A stretch of DNA of 64,000 bases from contig NZ_KB907208.1 in NCBI RefSeq assembly GCF_000381885.1, positions 372,001 to 436,000 on the forward strand, read 5' to 3'. Source of the stretch: Actinomadura atramentaria DSM 43919 (GTDB taxonomy: Bacteria > Actinomycetota > Actinomycetes > Streptosporangiales > Streptosporangiaceae). The notes below the pieces were generated by a model. The model was not told where the DNA came from, searched no databases, and saw nothing but the letters and a program-made list of their open reading frames with translations. The translations under genes were made by a program, and so were the position numbers. Of the stretch, positions 16,019 to 27,458 are shown one piece after another; position 1 is the stretch's first letter, and every line of letters starts with the position of its first letter.

Positions 16019-16091
16019 AGTTGTCCGGTGCGCCCGTTCAGGGCGTTCCCATTTCACCGCTTCGACGGGCACCGCGGGAAGGAGGCGGGAG

Positions 16092-17246
16092 TTGCGCGAG
16101 TACCTGCTCACCATCCTGGTGGCGGCTCTCGTCGCATACCTGCTCACGCCCGCCGTGCGCCGGTTCGCGGTCTGGTTCGGGGCGCAGGCCGCCCCGCGCG
16201 ACCGGGACGTCCACGTCATCCCGACGCCGCGGCTGGGCGGCCTGGCGATGTTCGGCGGGATGGCGGCGGCGCTGGTCGTCGCGACCGGCCTGCCGGAGAT
16301 GCGCAAGGTCCTCGCCGAGGGGGACATCAGCATCGGCAAGGCCCTGCTGCTGTCGGGCGGGCTGATCGTGCTGGTCGGCATCGCCGACGACCGCTGGGGC
16401 GTGGACCCGCTGACCAAGTTCGCCGGGCAGGTCGCCGCCGCCGGGATCTTCATCATGCAGGGCATCCAGCTCTACGTGATCCCGCTGCCCAACGGCGAGG
16501 CGCTGTCGCTGCCGCCCACCTACGGCGTGCCGCTGACCGTCCTCATCGTCGTCGCGACGATCAACGCGGTGAACTTCATCGACGGCCTGGACGGCCTCGC
16601 GGCGGGCGTCGTCGGCATCGCCGCGACGGCCCTGTTCTTCTACGCCTACCTGCTGACGAAGACCAACGGGCTGACCACGCTGACCGGCGCGACGCTCACC
16701 GCCGCCGTCCTGGTCGGGATGTGCGCGGGGTTCCTGCCGCACAACTTCAACCCGGCGCGGATCTTCATGGGCGACACCGGGTCGATGCTGATCGGGCTGC
16801 TGCTCAGCGCCTCGACGATCCTGCTGACGGGCCAGTTCGACCCGTCGATCCTCGGCACCTACGGGCTGTTCCCGTTCTGGGTGCCGCTGCTGCTGGTCCC
16901 GGCGGTCGCCGCCGTCCCGTTCATCGACATGCTGCTCGCCGTGTGGCGGCGCACCAGCGACGGCCGCTCGCCGTTCTCGCCGGACAAGCGCCACCTGCAC
17001 CACCGGCTGCTCGAACTCGGCCACTCGCACCGCCGCGCGGTGCTGATCATGTACTTCTGGGTCGGTCTGGTCGCCGCCGGGCTGATCGCCCTCTCGGTGA
17101 CGAACCAGCAGGTCATCGTGATATCGGCCACCGCCGTGGCGGCGGTCGCGGGCGTCGGGCTGATGATCGCGCTGCCGCGCCGGGCCGCGCGCCGCGCCGC
17201 GCAGGGCGATCCGGCGGTCCCGGGCCGCACCCGCGAATCCGTCTGA
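16092..17246 (+). CDS. UDP-GlcNAc:polyprenyl-phosphate GlcNAc-1-phosphate transferase (WecA/TagO-like)
   Basis: A 384-aa multi-pass membrane enzyme of the MraY/WecA family, which loads GlcNAc-1-P on decaprenyl or undecaprenyl phosphate for envelope glycans. Visible motifs are N-F-I-D-G-L-D-G-L-A (Asp-rich catalytic site), R-I-F-M-G-D-T-G-S and H-L-H-H-R-L-L-E-L-G-H-S-H (His loop). It starts at TTG 16092 behind GGAGGCGGG. The location just before the atp operon matches mycobacterial Rv1302 (rfe), so arabinogalactan or teichoic-acid linkage-unit synthesis is the likely role. Confidence 0.93.
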   Translation: MREYLLTILVAALVAYLLTPAVRRFAVWFGAQAAPRDRDVHVIPTPRLGGLAMFGGMAAALVVATGLPEMRKVLAEGDISIGKALLLSGGLIVLVGIADDRWGVDPLTKFAGQVAAAGIFIMQGIQLYVIPLPNGEALSLPPTYGVPLTVLIVVATINAVNFIDGLDGLAAGVVGIAATALFFYAYLLTKTNGLTTLTGATLTAAVLVGMCAGFLPHNFNPARIFMGDTGSMLIGLLLSASTILLTGQFDPSILGTYGLFPFWVPLLLVPAVAAVPFIDMLLAVWRRTSDGRSPFSPDKRHLHHRLLELGHSHRRAVLIMYFWVGLVAAGLIALSVTNQQVIVISATAVAAVAGVGLMIALPRRAARRAAQGDPAVPGRTRESV

Positions 17247-17528
17247 GCCAGGTGCTCGCCGGGGGCGCCGTCCGGCCCTCCGCTACCAGTGGGTAACATC
17301 GAGCCGAGGAATCACCGCGCGCCGCGCGGCCGGACGGCCGCCGGTTCCCGGCGTCCGCCGCCCGGCCTGGGTTACAGTCCCTTGTGCGTCCTTGTGCATA
17401 GGTGAACGTACGGGGACGTTAGCGGGTCGTTAACCCGTTACATCTAGGGTAATTGTGGACGTTCCGGACGCTTGTGATACCTTTCACGAACAAGAGACGA
17501 CCACTGACCGTGACCAGCCGGAGCCCTC
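17247..17528 (+). promoter_or_regulatory. Upstream region of the atp operon
   Basis: This gap of 282 bp holds no gene. It is relatively AT-rich from 17370 on. Around 17420-17440, cgggt and acccg form a short inverted repeat (17423-17427 and 17433-17437), followed by ctagggtaat, whose TAGGGT resembles an actinomycete -10 box, and then by ttgtgatacctttcac. It is a plausible site for the promoter serving the AtpI-like and atp genes. No exact -35/-10 pair can be assigned by eye. Confidence 0.45.
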
Positions 17529-18011
17529 ATGCAGTCTTCCGACGCCCGGATTCTCCGCGGCGCCGCGATCCCCTCCGGTCTCGCCGGCATCGCCGCCCTC
17601 CTGGTCGGCCTGCTCCTCGGCGGGACGAAGGGAGCGCTGGGTGCCGGCGTCGCCGCGATCACGGTGATCGTCTTCTTCTCGATCAGCGTCGTGGCCGTGA
17701 GCTACGCGTCCAAGATCTCCCCGCAGATGATGTTCGCCGCCGCGGTCTTCAGCTACCTGGCCAAGGTGCTGGTGATGTTCGCGGTCGTCGCGGCCTTCCA
17801 GGACGTCACCGTCTGGGACACCGAGGCGTTCGGCTGGTCGGTGATCGGCCTGACGCTCGTGTGGATCGCCGCGGAGATCCGGGTGACGCTCCGGACCAAG
17901 ACCCTCTACGTCGAGCCGACCGGGTCGGACACCGCGACCCCCGCCGACTCCGGCGACGCCGTCCGCACCCCCGCTGACAACGCCGCCTCGGTCGGCGACC
18001 GGAGCCCGTGA
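17529..18011 (+). CDS. AtpI-like membrane protein (Rv1303-like)
   Basis: A 160-aa protein with four hydrophobic segments (about 15-35, 37-60, 68-92 and 100-120) and a hydrophilic, acidic C-terminal tail. Size and position directly before the F0 genes match the mycobacterial Rv1303 family (ATP synthase protein I group). Such proteins assist assembly of the c-ring, though the role in actinobacteria is not well established. Confidence 0.8.
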   Translation: MQSSDARILRGAAIPSGLAGIAALLVGLLLGGTKGALGAGVAAITVIVFFSISVVAVSYASKISPQMMFAAAVFSYLAKVLVMFAVVAAFQDVTVWDTEAFGWSVIGLTLVWIAAEIRVTLRTKTLYVEPTGSDTATPADSGDAVRTPADNAASVGDRSP

Positions 18012-18113
18012 TGGGGCTCGCGGGAGACCGCGCCGTCGGCGGCGCGCGGGGCGAGGTCAAAGCGCCTCCGGCCGTGGACTACTCCGATATGACCACCAGG
18101 GAGTTGGGCTGCT

Positions 18114-18362
18114 ATGGTCCGTCCTGCGATGAGCGAGGAGGAGCACCGGCCCGGTCCGGAGTCCGATCCGTCGGACGACCACCAGAGCTTCGCCAACGCC
18201 GCCTGGTCCATCCCCAGCTACGTGCTGAGCGGAATGGCCGTCTACGGCGGGATCGGCTGGCTCCTGGACCACTGGCTGGGCACCTCGGCGCTGTTCCCCA
18301 TCGGAATCCTGGTGGGCCTCGCTCTTGCGCTCTACCTGGTCTACCACCGCTACGGACGCTGA
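18114..18362 (+). CDS. AtpZ/AtpI family small membrane protein
   Basis: An 82-aa protein with a hydrophilic acidic N terminus (S-E-E-E-H-R-P-G-P-E) and two transmembrane helices, the first with the conserved G-G-I-G-W-L-L-D motif of the AtpZ/AtpI family. An alternative start is ATG 18129, which removes M-V-R-P-A. It sits 136 nt before atpB. Together with the preceding protein, two AtpI-type genes precede the operon. Members are thought to help c-ring assembly or Mg2+ supply. Confidence 0.85.
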   Translation: MVRPAMSEEEHRPGPESDPSDDHQSFANAAWSIPSYVLSGMAVYGGIGWLLDHWLGTSALFPIGILVGLALALYLVYHRYGR

Positions 18363-18498
18363 CGGCGCCTGCGCGGCGGCGGGCCGCCACGGGCTCCCAC
18401 ACAAGCTCCAACACGGGCCACCGGCCAAAGTCGCGCCCGGGTGGCGCGCAGACGAAGTACCGACTGACCTGCAGTGTCACTGACGAAGGGACTGCCGC

Positions 18499-19305
18499 GT
18501 GAGCGCGCCGCACCTCCTCGCCGCCGGCGGAGATGAGTTCGAGGCTCCCGGCCTCCACATCTTCGATTGGGGGCCGCTCTTCTCCGGCGGGCCGTCCTGG
18601 CTCGACTGGCTGACCAAGCCGGTCCTGATCGTCATCCTCGCGGCGCTGGCGCTCATCGTGTTCGCCTGGCGCGCGTTCGGCAACGCGCAGCTCGTCCCGC
18701 GCGGCGTGCAGAACGTCGGCGAGGTCGCCTACCTGTTCGTCCGCGACCAGGTCGCCCGGCCGATGATCGGCAAGGACGGCGACAAGTGGATGGGCTTCCT
18801 GTTCACGACGTTCTTCTTCATCCTGTTCCTGAACCTGTCGGGCGTCGTCCCGGTGCTCCAGCTCCCGGCGACCTCGCACATCGCGTTCCCGATCGTGTTC
18901 GCCGCGTTCGTGTACGTGACGATGCTGTTCCTGAGCATCAAGCACCAGGGTTTCATCGGCTACTTCAAGAACATGATGTTCCCGCCCGGCCTGCCGAAGC
19001 CGCTGTACGTCATCCTCGCGCCGATCGAGCTGCTGTCGAACATCATCCTGCGGCCGTTCACGCACTCCGTCCGACTCTTCGCGAACATGTTCGCGGGGCA
19101 CCTTCTCCTGGCGTTCTTCTCCACGGTCGCGTGGTGGTTCCTGGTCGAGAAGCTCACCCCGGCGGGCGCGGGGGTCGGTGTCGTCGGGTTCCTGATGACG
19201 ATCATCATGACCGGCTTCGAGATCTTCGTGCAGAGCCTGCAGGCGTTCATCTTCACCCTGCTGGCCGCGTCCTACATCGGCGGCGCGCTGCACCCCGAGC
19301 ACTGA
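18499..19305 (+). CDS. atpB: F0F1 ATP synthase subunit a
   Basis: The 268-aa proton-channel subunit of F0, starting at GTG 18499 behind GAAGGGAC. It has five to six transmembrane helices and the essential arginine in F-T-H-S-V-R-L-F-A-N-M-F-A-G-H, which faces the c-ring carboxylate. It heads the canonical order atpB-E-F-H-A-G-D-C. Confidence 0.98.
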   Translation: MSAPHLLAAGGDEFEAPGLHIFDWGPLFSGGPSWLDWLTKPVLIVILAALALIVFAWRAFGNAQLVPRGVQNVGEVAYLFVRDQVARPMIGKDGDKWMGFLFTTFFFILFLNLSGVVPVLQLPATSHIAFPIVFAAFVYVTMLFLSIKHQGFIGYFKNMMFPPGLPKPLYVILAPIELLSNIILRPFTHSVRLFANMFAGHLLLAFFSTVAWWFLVEKLTPAGAGVGVVGFLMTIIMTGFEIFVQSLQAFIFTLLAASYIGGALHPEH

Positions 19306-19324
19306 CCCAGGACCTCACCCGTAA

Positions 19325-19624
<300 letters not shown>

Positions 19625-19662
19625 TCGACGGCCCTCACTTCTGACAGGAAGGCGGAACCCTC

Positions 19663-20229
19663 ATGAGCAACCTGCTGGCCGCCGCGGTGCTCGCTGAGGA
19701 CGGGGAATCCAACCCGGTCCTCCCCGAGACCGCGGAACTGGTCGTCGGCAGCATCGCCTTCGTGATCCTGCTGCTGATCGTCGCCAAGCTGTTCGTGCCG
19801 AAGATCCAGGCCACGCTCGCCGAGCGCACCAAGGCGATCGAGGGCGGGCTGGCGCAGGCCGAGGAGGCGCAGAAGGAAGCGCAGCAGACCCTCGACCAGT
19901 ACCAGGCCAAGCTCAAGGAGGCCCAGCGCGACGCCACCCGGCAGGCCGAGGAGGCGCGCGAGCAGGGCAACCAGATCATCGCGCAGATGAAGGAGCAGGC
20001 GCAGGCCGAGGCGCGGCGCATCATCGAGGCCGCGCACGCCCAGATCGAGGCCGACAAGCAGCAGGCGCTCGCCTCGCTGCGCGCCGAGATCGGCGCGCTG
20101 TCGGTCGAGCTGGCCGGCCGCGTCGTGGGCGAGTCCCTGGAGGACAGCGCCCGCCAGAGCCGCGTGGTCGACCGGTTCCTGGAGGAACTCGAAGGCCGCG
20201 CGGGACGCCAGGAGCAGATCACATCATGA
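19663..20229 (+). CDS. atpF: F0F1 ATP synthase subunit b
   Basis: A 188-aa peripheral-stalk subunit with one N-terminal transmembrane helix (about 22-45) and a long Ala/Glu/Gln-rich helix (about 50-165) that forms the right-handed coiled coil linking F0 to F1. It overlaps atpH by four bases (ATGA), giving coupled synthesis of b and delta. Confidence 0.96.
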   Translation: MSNLLAAAVLAEDGESNPVLPETAELVVGSIAFVILLLIVAKLFVPKIQATLAERTKAIEGGLAQAEEAQKEAQQTLDQYQAKLKEAQRDATRQAEEAREQGNQIIAQMKEQAQAEARRIIEAAHAQIEADKQQALASLRAEIGALSVELAGRVVGESLEDSARQSRVVDRFLEELEGRAGRQEQITS

Positions 20230-21044
20230 CCATCACGGGAGCGGTGGGCAGGGCCTCGCTGGCGGACGCCCGGGCTCGGCTGGAGGCGGTCATCCCCTCC
20301 GCCGACCTCGGCACGCTGGGCGGCGACCTGTTCGCGGTGCTGAACCTGATCGACCGTGAGCACGGCGTGCGCCGGGCCGTCTCGGACCCGTCGGCGTCCG
20401 CCGGCGCCAAGGACGCGCTCGTGCGGGGCCTGCTGGAGGGCCAGGTCTCCCCGGCCGCTCTCGGTCTGGTCGCCGACGTGGTCCGGCTGCGCTGGTCCAG
20501 GCCGTCGGAGCTGTCGGACGCGCTGGAGGTCCTCGCGGTCACCGCCGAGGCCGCCCGCGCCGAGGCCGCGGACCGCATCGACGACCTGGAGGACGAGCTG
20601 TTCCGGTTCTCCCGCGTCATCGAGCGGGAGCCGGGGCTGCGCGACGCCCTCGTCTCGCGGAACCTGCCGGGCGACCGCAAGGCCGCCCTGCTGGACGACC
20701 TGCTGGCCGGGAAGGTCACCGCGTCGGCGCTCACGCTGGTCACCGAGCTGGTCCTGCGCCCGCGGGGACGTAGCCTGGAGGGCGGGCTCGCCGAGTACGG
20801 CAGGCTCGTCGCCCAGCGGCGGGAGCGGCTGGTGGCGCTGGTGCGCACCCCCGTGGACCTGTCCGCCGAGCAGCGCACCCGGCTCGCCGGGGTGCTCGCC
20901 GCGGCGTACGGCCACGAAGTACACCTGAACATCGAACTCGACCCGAGCACGCTGGGCGGCCTGTCCGTCCAGATCGGGGACGAGATCATCGACGGCACGA
21001 TCGCCGGACGGCTGGATGACGTCCGCCGGCGGCTCGCGGGCTGA
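20226..21044 (+). CDS. atpH: F0F1 ATP synthase subunit delta
   Basis: A 272-aa delta subunit, long compared with about 177 aa in E. coli but normal for actinobacteria, which carry an N-terminal extension. The conserved C-terminal part includes A-Y-G-H-E-V-H-L-N-I-E-L-D-P-S, G-G-L-S-V-Q-I-G-D and D-G-T-I-A-G-R-L-D. It caps the alpha3-beta3 head and binds the b subunit. Confidence 0.96.
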   Translation: MTITGAVGRASLADARARLEAVIPSADLGTLGGDLFAVLNLIDREHGVRRAVSDPSASAGAKDALVRGLLEGQVSPAALGLVADVVRLRWSRPSELSDALEVLAVTAEAARAEAADRIDDLEDELFRFSRVIEREPGLRDALVSRNLPGDRKAALLDDLLAGKVTASALTLVTELVLRPRGRSLEGGLAEYGRLVAQRRERLVALVRTPVDLSAEQRTRLAGVLAAAYGHEVHLNIELDPSTLGGLSVQIGDEIIDGTIAGRLDDVRRRLAG

Positions 21045-21084
21045 CAAGCGCCGAGCTGACCCCTGAGGGAGCAAGAGAGGAATC

Positions 21085-22719
21085 ATGGCGGAGCTGACGA
21101 TCCGTCCGGACGAGATCCGGAACGCGCTGGAGCGCTTCGTCCAGTCGTACGAGCCCGAGGCCGCCGCGCGCGATGAGGTCGGCACCGTCGTCGATTCCGG
21201 CGACGGTATCGCCCACGTCGAGGGACTCCCCTCCGCGATGGCGAACGAACTCCTGGAGTTCGAGGACGGGACGCGCGGACTGGCGCTCAACCTGGACGTC
21301 CGTGAGATCGGTGCCGTCGTCCTGGGAGACTTCAGCAACATCGAGGAGGGCCAGAAGGTCCGCCGGACCGGCGAGGTGCTGTCGGCGCCCGTCGGCGACG
21401 GCTTCCTCGGCCGCGTCGTGGACGCGCTGGGCAACCCGCTGGACGGCAAGGGCGCGATCGAGTCCACCGAGCGCCGCGCGCTGGAGCTGCAGGCCCCGAC
21501 CGTCGTGCAGCGGCAGTCGGTCGGCGAGCCGCTGCAGACCGGCATCAAGGCCATCGACGCGATGACGCCGATCGGCCGCGGTCAGCGGCAGCTCATCATC
21601 GGCGACCGGCAGACCGGCAAGACGACGGTCGCGGTCGACACGATCATCAACCAGAAGTCCAACTGGGAGACCGGCGACCCGAAGCTGCAGGTCCGCTGCA
21701 TCTACGTGGCGATCGGCCAGAAGGGCTCGACGATCGCGAACGTGCGGCGGCAGCTCGAGGAGTCGGGCGCGCTGGAGTACACGACGATCGTCGCGGCCCC
21801 CGCGTCGGACCCGGCCGGGTACAAGTACATCGCCCCCTACACCGGTTCGGCCATCGGCCAGCACTGGATGTACCAGGGCAAGCACGTCCTCATCGTCTTC
21901 GACGACCTGTCCAAGCAGGCCGACGCGTACCGCGCGGTGTCGCTGCTGCTGCGCCGCCCGCCGGGCCGCGAGGCGTACCCCGGTGACGTCTTCTACCTGC
22001 ACTCGCGTCTGCTGGAGCGCTGCGCGAAGCTGTCGGACGACATGGGCGGCGGCTCGATGACCGGCCTGCCGATCATCGAGACCAAGGGCAACGACGTGTC
22101 GGCGTTCATCCCGACGAACGTCATCTCCATCACCGACGGGCAGTGCTTCCTGGAGACGGACCTGTTCAACCAGGGCGTCCGCCCGGCGATCAACGTCGGT
22201 GTGTCGGTCTCCCGAGTCGGCGGCTCCGCGCAGATCAAGGCGATGCGCAAGGTCGCCGGTTCGCTGAAGCTGGCGCTGTCGCAGTTCCGCGACCTGGAGG
22301 CGTTCGCGGCGTTCGCGTCGGACCTGGACGCCGCCTCGCGCGCCCAGCTCGACCGCGGCGCCCGCCTGGTCGAGCTGCTCAAGCAGCCGCAGGGCTCGCC
22401 GTTCCCGGTCGAGCAGGAGGTCGTCTCGGTCTGGTCGGGCACGTCCGGCGAGCTGGACGACGTCCCGGTGGAGGACATCCGCCGCTTCGAGCGCGGCTTC
22501 CTGGACCACCTGGAGCGCACGCACCCCGGGCTGCTGTCGGGCATCCGCGAGACGGGGCAGCTCACCGACGACAACCTGACCACCCTCAAGGACGCCATCA
22601 CCGGGTTCAAGCGGGGCTTCGAGACCAGCGAGGGCAACCTGCTGGGCGACGAGACGGTCGAGGCGATCGACGAGGACTCGGTGGAGCAGGAGACGATCAC
22701 CCGCGTCAAGAAGGGCTGA
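21085..22719 (+). CDS. atpA: F0F1 ATP synthase subunit alpha
   Basis: A 544-aa non-catalytic nucleotide-binding subunit with the Walker A sequence [10 protein letters not shown] and the signature [13 protein letters not shown]. The C-terminal extension (about residues 510-544, acidic) is longer than in E. coli, a feature shared with mycobacterial alpha, where it suppresses ATP hydrolysis. Whether it does so here is inference. The ribosome-binding site is GGGAGCAAGAGAGG. Confidence 0.98.
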   Translation: MAELTIRPDEIRNALERFVQSYEPEAAARDEVGTVVDSGDGIAHVEGLPSAMANELLEFEDGTRGLALNLDVREIGAVVLGDFSNIEEGQKVRRTGEVLSAPVGDGFLGRVVDALGNPLDGKGAIESTERRALELQAPTVVQRQSVGEPLQTGIKAIDAMTPIGRGQRQLIIGDRQTGKTTVAVDTIINQKSNWETGDPKLQVRCIYVAIGQKGSTIANVRRQLEESGALEYTTIVAAPASDPAGYKYIAPYTGSAIGQHWMYQGKHVLIVFDDLSKQADAYRAVSLLLRRPPGREAYPGDVFYLHSRLLERCAKLSDDMGGGSMTGLPIIETKGNDVSAFIPTNVISITDGQCFLETDLFNQGVRPAINVGVSVSRVGGSAQIKAMRKVAGSLKLALSQFRDLEAFAAFASDLDAASRAQLDRGARLVELLKQPQGSPFPVEQEVVSVWSGTSGELDDVPVEDIRRFERGFLDHLERTHPGLLSGIRETGQLTDDNLTTLKDAITGFKRGFETSEGNLLGDETVEAIDEDSVEQETITRVKKG

Positions 22720-22723
22720 CGCG

Positions 22724-25062
<2,339 letters not shown>

Positions 25063-25069
25063 GGGGTGC

Positions 25070-25095
25070 GGGCGGGCCGCCCCGGCGGCCCGCCC
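25070..25095 (+). promoter_or_regulatory. Hairpin between atpD and atpC
   Basis: gggcgggccgcc (25070-25081) pairs perfectly with ggcggcccgccc (25084-25095) with a 2-nt loop, 7 nt after the atpD stop. As atpC still belongs to the operon, this is more likely an attenuator or mRNA-stability element than a full terminator. It could lower epsilon synthesis relative to the three copies of beta. Confidence 0.6.
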
Positions 25096-25125
25096 GGCCC
25101 GCTCCTGCTGAGCGGAGGATGACAG

Positions 25126-25512
25126 GTGGCAACCCTGAAGGTCGGGCTGGTCTCACCGGAGCGTGAGGTCTGGTCCGGCGAGGCCAAGCTGGTGGTCGCG
25201 CAGACCATCGAGGGCCAGCTCGGCATCCTGCCGGGCCACGCCCCGGTGCTGGGCGTGCTGCTGGACGGCAGCGTGGTGACGATCGAGCCGGCCGACGGCT
25301 CGGAGAAGGTCCACGCGATGGTCGGCAGCGGATTCTTCTCCATCGCCGGCGACGAGGTGTCGGTGCTGGCCGAGCAGGCGGAACTCGGGGCCGAGGTCGA
25401 CGTCGACGAGGCGCGGCAGGCCCTGGCGGACGCGCTGGCGGCGGGCGGTCCGGACACGACGGCCGAGCGGCGGGCGCGGGCGCGGCTGACCGCGGCGGGC
25501 GTCGCGGCCTGA
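25126..25512 (+). CDS. atpC: F0F1 ATP synthase subunit epsilon
   Basis: A 128-aa epsilon subunit starting at GTG 25126 behind GAGGATGAC. The N-terminal beta sandwich is clear (L-V-S-P-E-R-E-V-W-S-G, then G-Q-L-G-I-L-P-G-H-A-P). The C-terminal helical hairpin is shortened relative to E. coli, as usual in actinobacteria. It ends the operon before the DUF2550 gene, 13 nt away. Confidence 0.97.
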   Translation: MATLKVGLVSPEREVWSGEAKLVVAQTIEGQLGILPGHAPVLGVLLDGSVVTIEPADGSEKVHAMVGSGFFSIAGDEVSVLAEQAELGAEVDVDEARQALADALAAGGPDTTAERRARARLTAAGVAA

Positions 25513-25525
25513 CCGGCGGAACGTG

Positions 25526-25999
25526 ATGGGCGGGCACCTGGCACTGGACGTGGGCGGGGTGCTCGCCGCCGTCGTCGGGGCGCTGGCCGCCCTCGGCGTC
25601 GCGCTGTTCGCGGTGATGGCGGTGCGGCGGCGGTGGTTCGTCCGCAAGGGCGGCACGGTCGAGTGCAGCCTGCGGGTGGTCCCCGAGGGGGGCGCGCCCG
25701 GCCCGTGGCGGCTCGGCATCGGCCGCTATCAGGGCGACATGCTGCACTGGCACCGCGTGTTCGGTTTTCGCTCCAGGCCCCGGCAGGTGATCCACCGCCG
25801 GGGCCTCGTCGTGTCCGGGCGGCGGTCGCCGGGGGAGCGGGAGGCGGACGGGCTGCTGCCCGACGTCGAGGTGATCGCCGTGCGGGACGGCGCGGTGCGC
25901 CTGGAGCTGGCGATGGGCGCGGCGGCGCTGACCGGGTTCCTGTCGTGGCTGGAGGCCGCGCCGCCCGGGTTCCCGGTGGACCTTCCCCAGGCGGAATAG
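25526..25999 (+). CDS. DUF2550 membrane protein
   Basis: A 157-aa protein with one N-terminal transmembrane helix (about 8-33), a basic V-R-R-R-W-F-V-R-K-G-G-T-V-E-C boundary and a soluble beta-rich domain with W-R-L-G-I-G-R-Y and R-R-P-tract equivalents. DUF2550 proteins sit directly after atpC in many actinobacteria (Rv1312 in M. tuberculosis). Function unknown; probably translated from the end of the atp transcript. Confidence 0.88.
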   Translation: MGGHLALDVGGVLAAVVGALAALGVALFAVMAVRRRWFVRKGGTVECSLRVVPEGGAPGPWRLGIGRYQGDMLHWHRVFGFRSRPRQVIHRRGLVVSGRRSPGEREADGLLPDVEVIAVRDGAVRLELAMGAAALTGFLSWLEAAPPGFPVDLPQAE

Positions 26000-26054
26000 G
26001 TTTCTGACGCCCGGGTGGGCGTCGCGTGGCCCGCGCCGGGGCAGTTGGGTGATC

Positions 26055-27458
26055 ATGAAGATCTCCGTGGGCGCGGCCGTGCTCGTTCTTCCGTTCCTGG
26101 TGGTGCCGGACGCTTCGGCGTCGTCGGCCTCGTCCCCGTCCGCGTTCGGTGAGGTGCGCCGCCATCTGCGCGCGTTCGCGACGATCGCGCGGGAGCACGG
26201 CGGGAACCGGGCGGCGGGGCGGCCGGGGTACGACGCGTCGGTCGCGTACGTGGTGGACGAGCTGCGCCGGGCCGGGTACCGGCCGGTGGTGCGGCGGTTC
26301 ACGTACCCGCACTGGGCGGACCGGATCACGCCGGAGCTGGCGGTGGTCGCGCCGAAGCCGCGTCCGTACGTCCACGCGACGGACTTCGTGTCGATGGAGT
26401 ACGCGGGGACGGGCGACGTCACGGCGCGGGCCGTCGCGGTGGACGTGCCGAAGGCGAACGAGGCGGGCACGGCGGGCTGCGAGGACGCCGACTTCGCCTC
26501 GTTCCCGCGCGGCGCGGTGGCGCTGCTGCAGCGGGGCGCGTGCGACTTCGGGGCCAAGGCCGCGCGGGCGCGGGCGGCGGGCGCCGCGGCGGTGCTGATC
26601 TACAACCGGCCGGACCAGCGGGACCTCGTGCGCGGGACGCTCGGGAAGCAGCAGCCGCTGCCGGTGGTGTCCACGTCGTACACGGTCGGGGCGGCGCTGG
26701 TGAAGGAGGCGGCGGGCGGGAAGCTCGTCCTGCACGTCCGGACGGACGCGGGCACGTCGTCGAAGGCGGGCGCGAACGTTCTGGCGGACACGCGGACGGG
26801 CCGGGCGTCCCGCACGGTCGTCGTCGGCGCGCACCTGGACAGCGTGCCGGAGGGGCCGGGGATCAACGACAACGGGACCGGGTCGGCGACGGTGCTGGCC
26901 GTCGCGTCCCGGCTCGCGCACACGCGCGTCCGCAACCGGGTGCGGTTCGCGTTCTGGGGGTCGGAGGAGGACGGGCTCCAGGGCTCCGAAGCGTACGTGA
27001 AGTCGCTGACCAAGGCGGAGAAGAAGCGCATCGCGCTCGCGCTGAACTTCGACATGCTCGGCTCGGTGAACGGCATTCGCGGCATCTACGACGGCGACGG
27101 CTCCCAAGGAACCGCGACCGCCCCGCCCGCCGGGTCGGCCGCGATCGAGAGGACGTTCCGCGCCTACTACGCCGCCCGGGGACTGCCGACGTCCGAAAGC
27201 CCCTTCAACGGCCGCTCCGACTACGGGCCGTTCGTGAAGGCGGGCATCCCGGCGGGCGGCATGGAGTCCGGCGCGGAGGGCGTGAAGACGCTCGCCGAGG
27301 CCAAGCGCTACGGCGGCAAGGCGGGCGACCCGTACGACCCGTGCTACCACGTCGTCTGCGACACGGAGAAGAACGTGGACTACAAGCTGCTGAAGACGAT
27401 GGTGGCAGGCGTCGAACACGCGGTCCGCCACTTCGCGGTCAGGTCGGTTCGACGGTGA
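26055..27458 (+). CDS. Secreted M28-family aminopeptidase with PA domain
   Basis: A 467-aa exported metallopeptidase with a signal peptide ending near A-S-A. A protease-associated insert occupies about 120-230 (G-C-E-D-A-D-F ... G-A-C-D-F-G-A-K). The di-zinc catalytic domain shows V-G-A-H-L-D-S-V (His and Asp ligands), I-N-D-N-G-T-G-S (bridging Asp), W-G-S-E-E-D-G (catalytic Glu plus ligand), N-F-D-M-L-G-S (ligand Asp) and Y-H-V-V-C-D-T (last His). This is the layout of Streptomyces griseus-type aminopeptidases that release hydrophobic N-terminal residues. Its 3' end overlaps the convergent lipoprotein gene by 20 bp. Confidence 0.93.
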   Translation: MKISVGAAVLVLPFLVVPDASASSASSPSAFGEVRRHLRAFATIAREHGGNRAAGRPGYDASVAYVVDELRRAGYRPVVRRFTYPHWADRITPELAVVAPKPRPYVHATDFVSMEYAGTGDVTARAVAVDVPKANEAGTAGCEDADFASFPRGAVALLQRGACDFGAKAARARAAGAAAVLIYNRPDQRDLVRGTLGKQQPLPVVSTSYTVGAALVKEAAGGKLVLHVRTDAGTSSKAGANVLADTRTGRASRTVVVGAHLDSVPEGPGINDNGTGSATVLAVASRLAHTRVRNRVRFAFWGSEEDGLQGSEAYVKSLTKAEKKRIALALNFDMLGSVNGIRGIYDGDGSQGTATAPPAGSAAIERTFRAYYAARGLPTSESPFNGRSDYGPFVKAGIPAGGMESGAEGVKTLAEAKRYGGKAGDPYDPCYHVVCDTEKNVDYKLLKTMVAGVEHAVRHFAVRSVRR

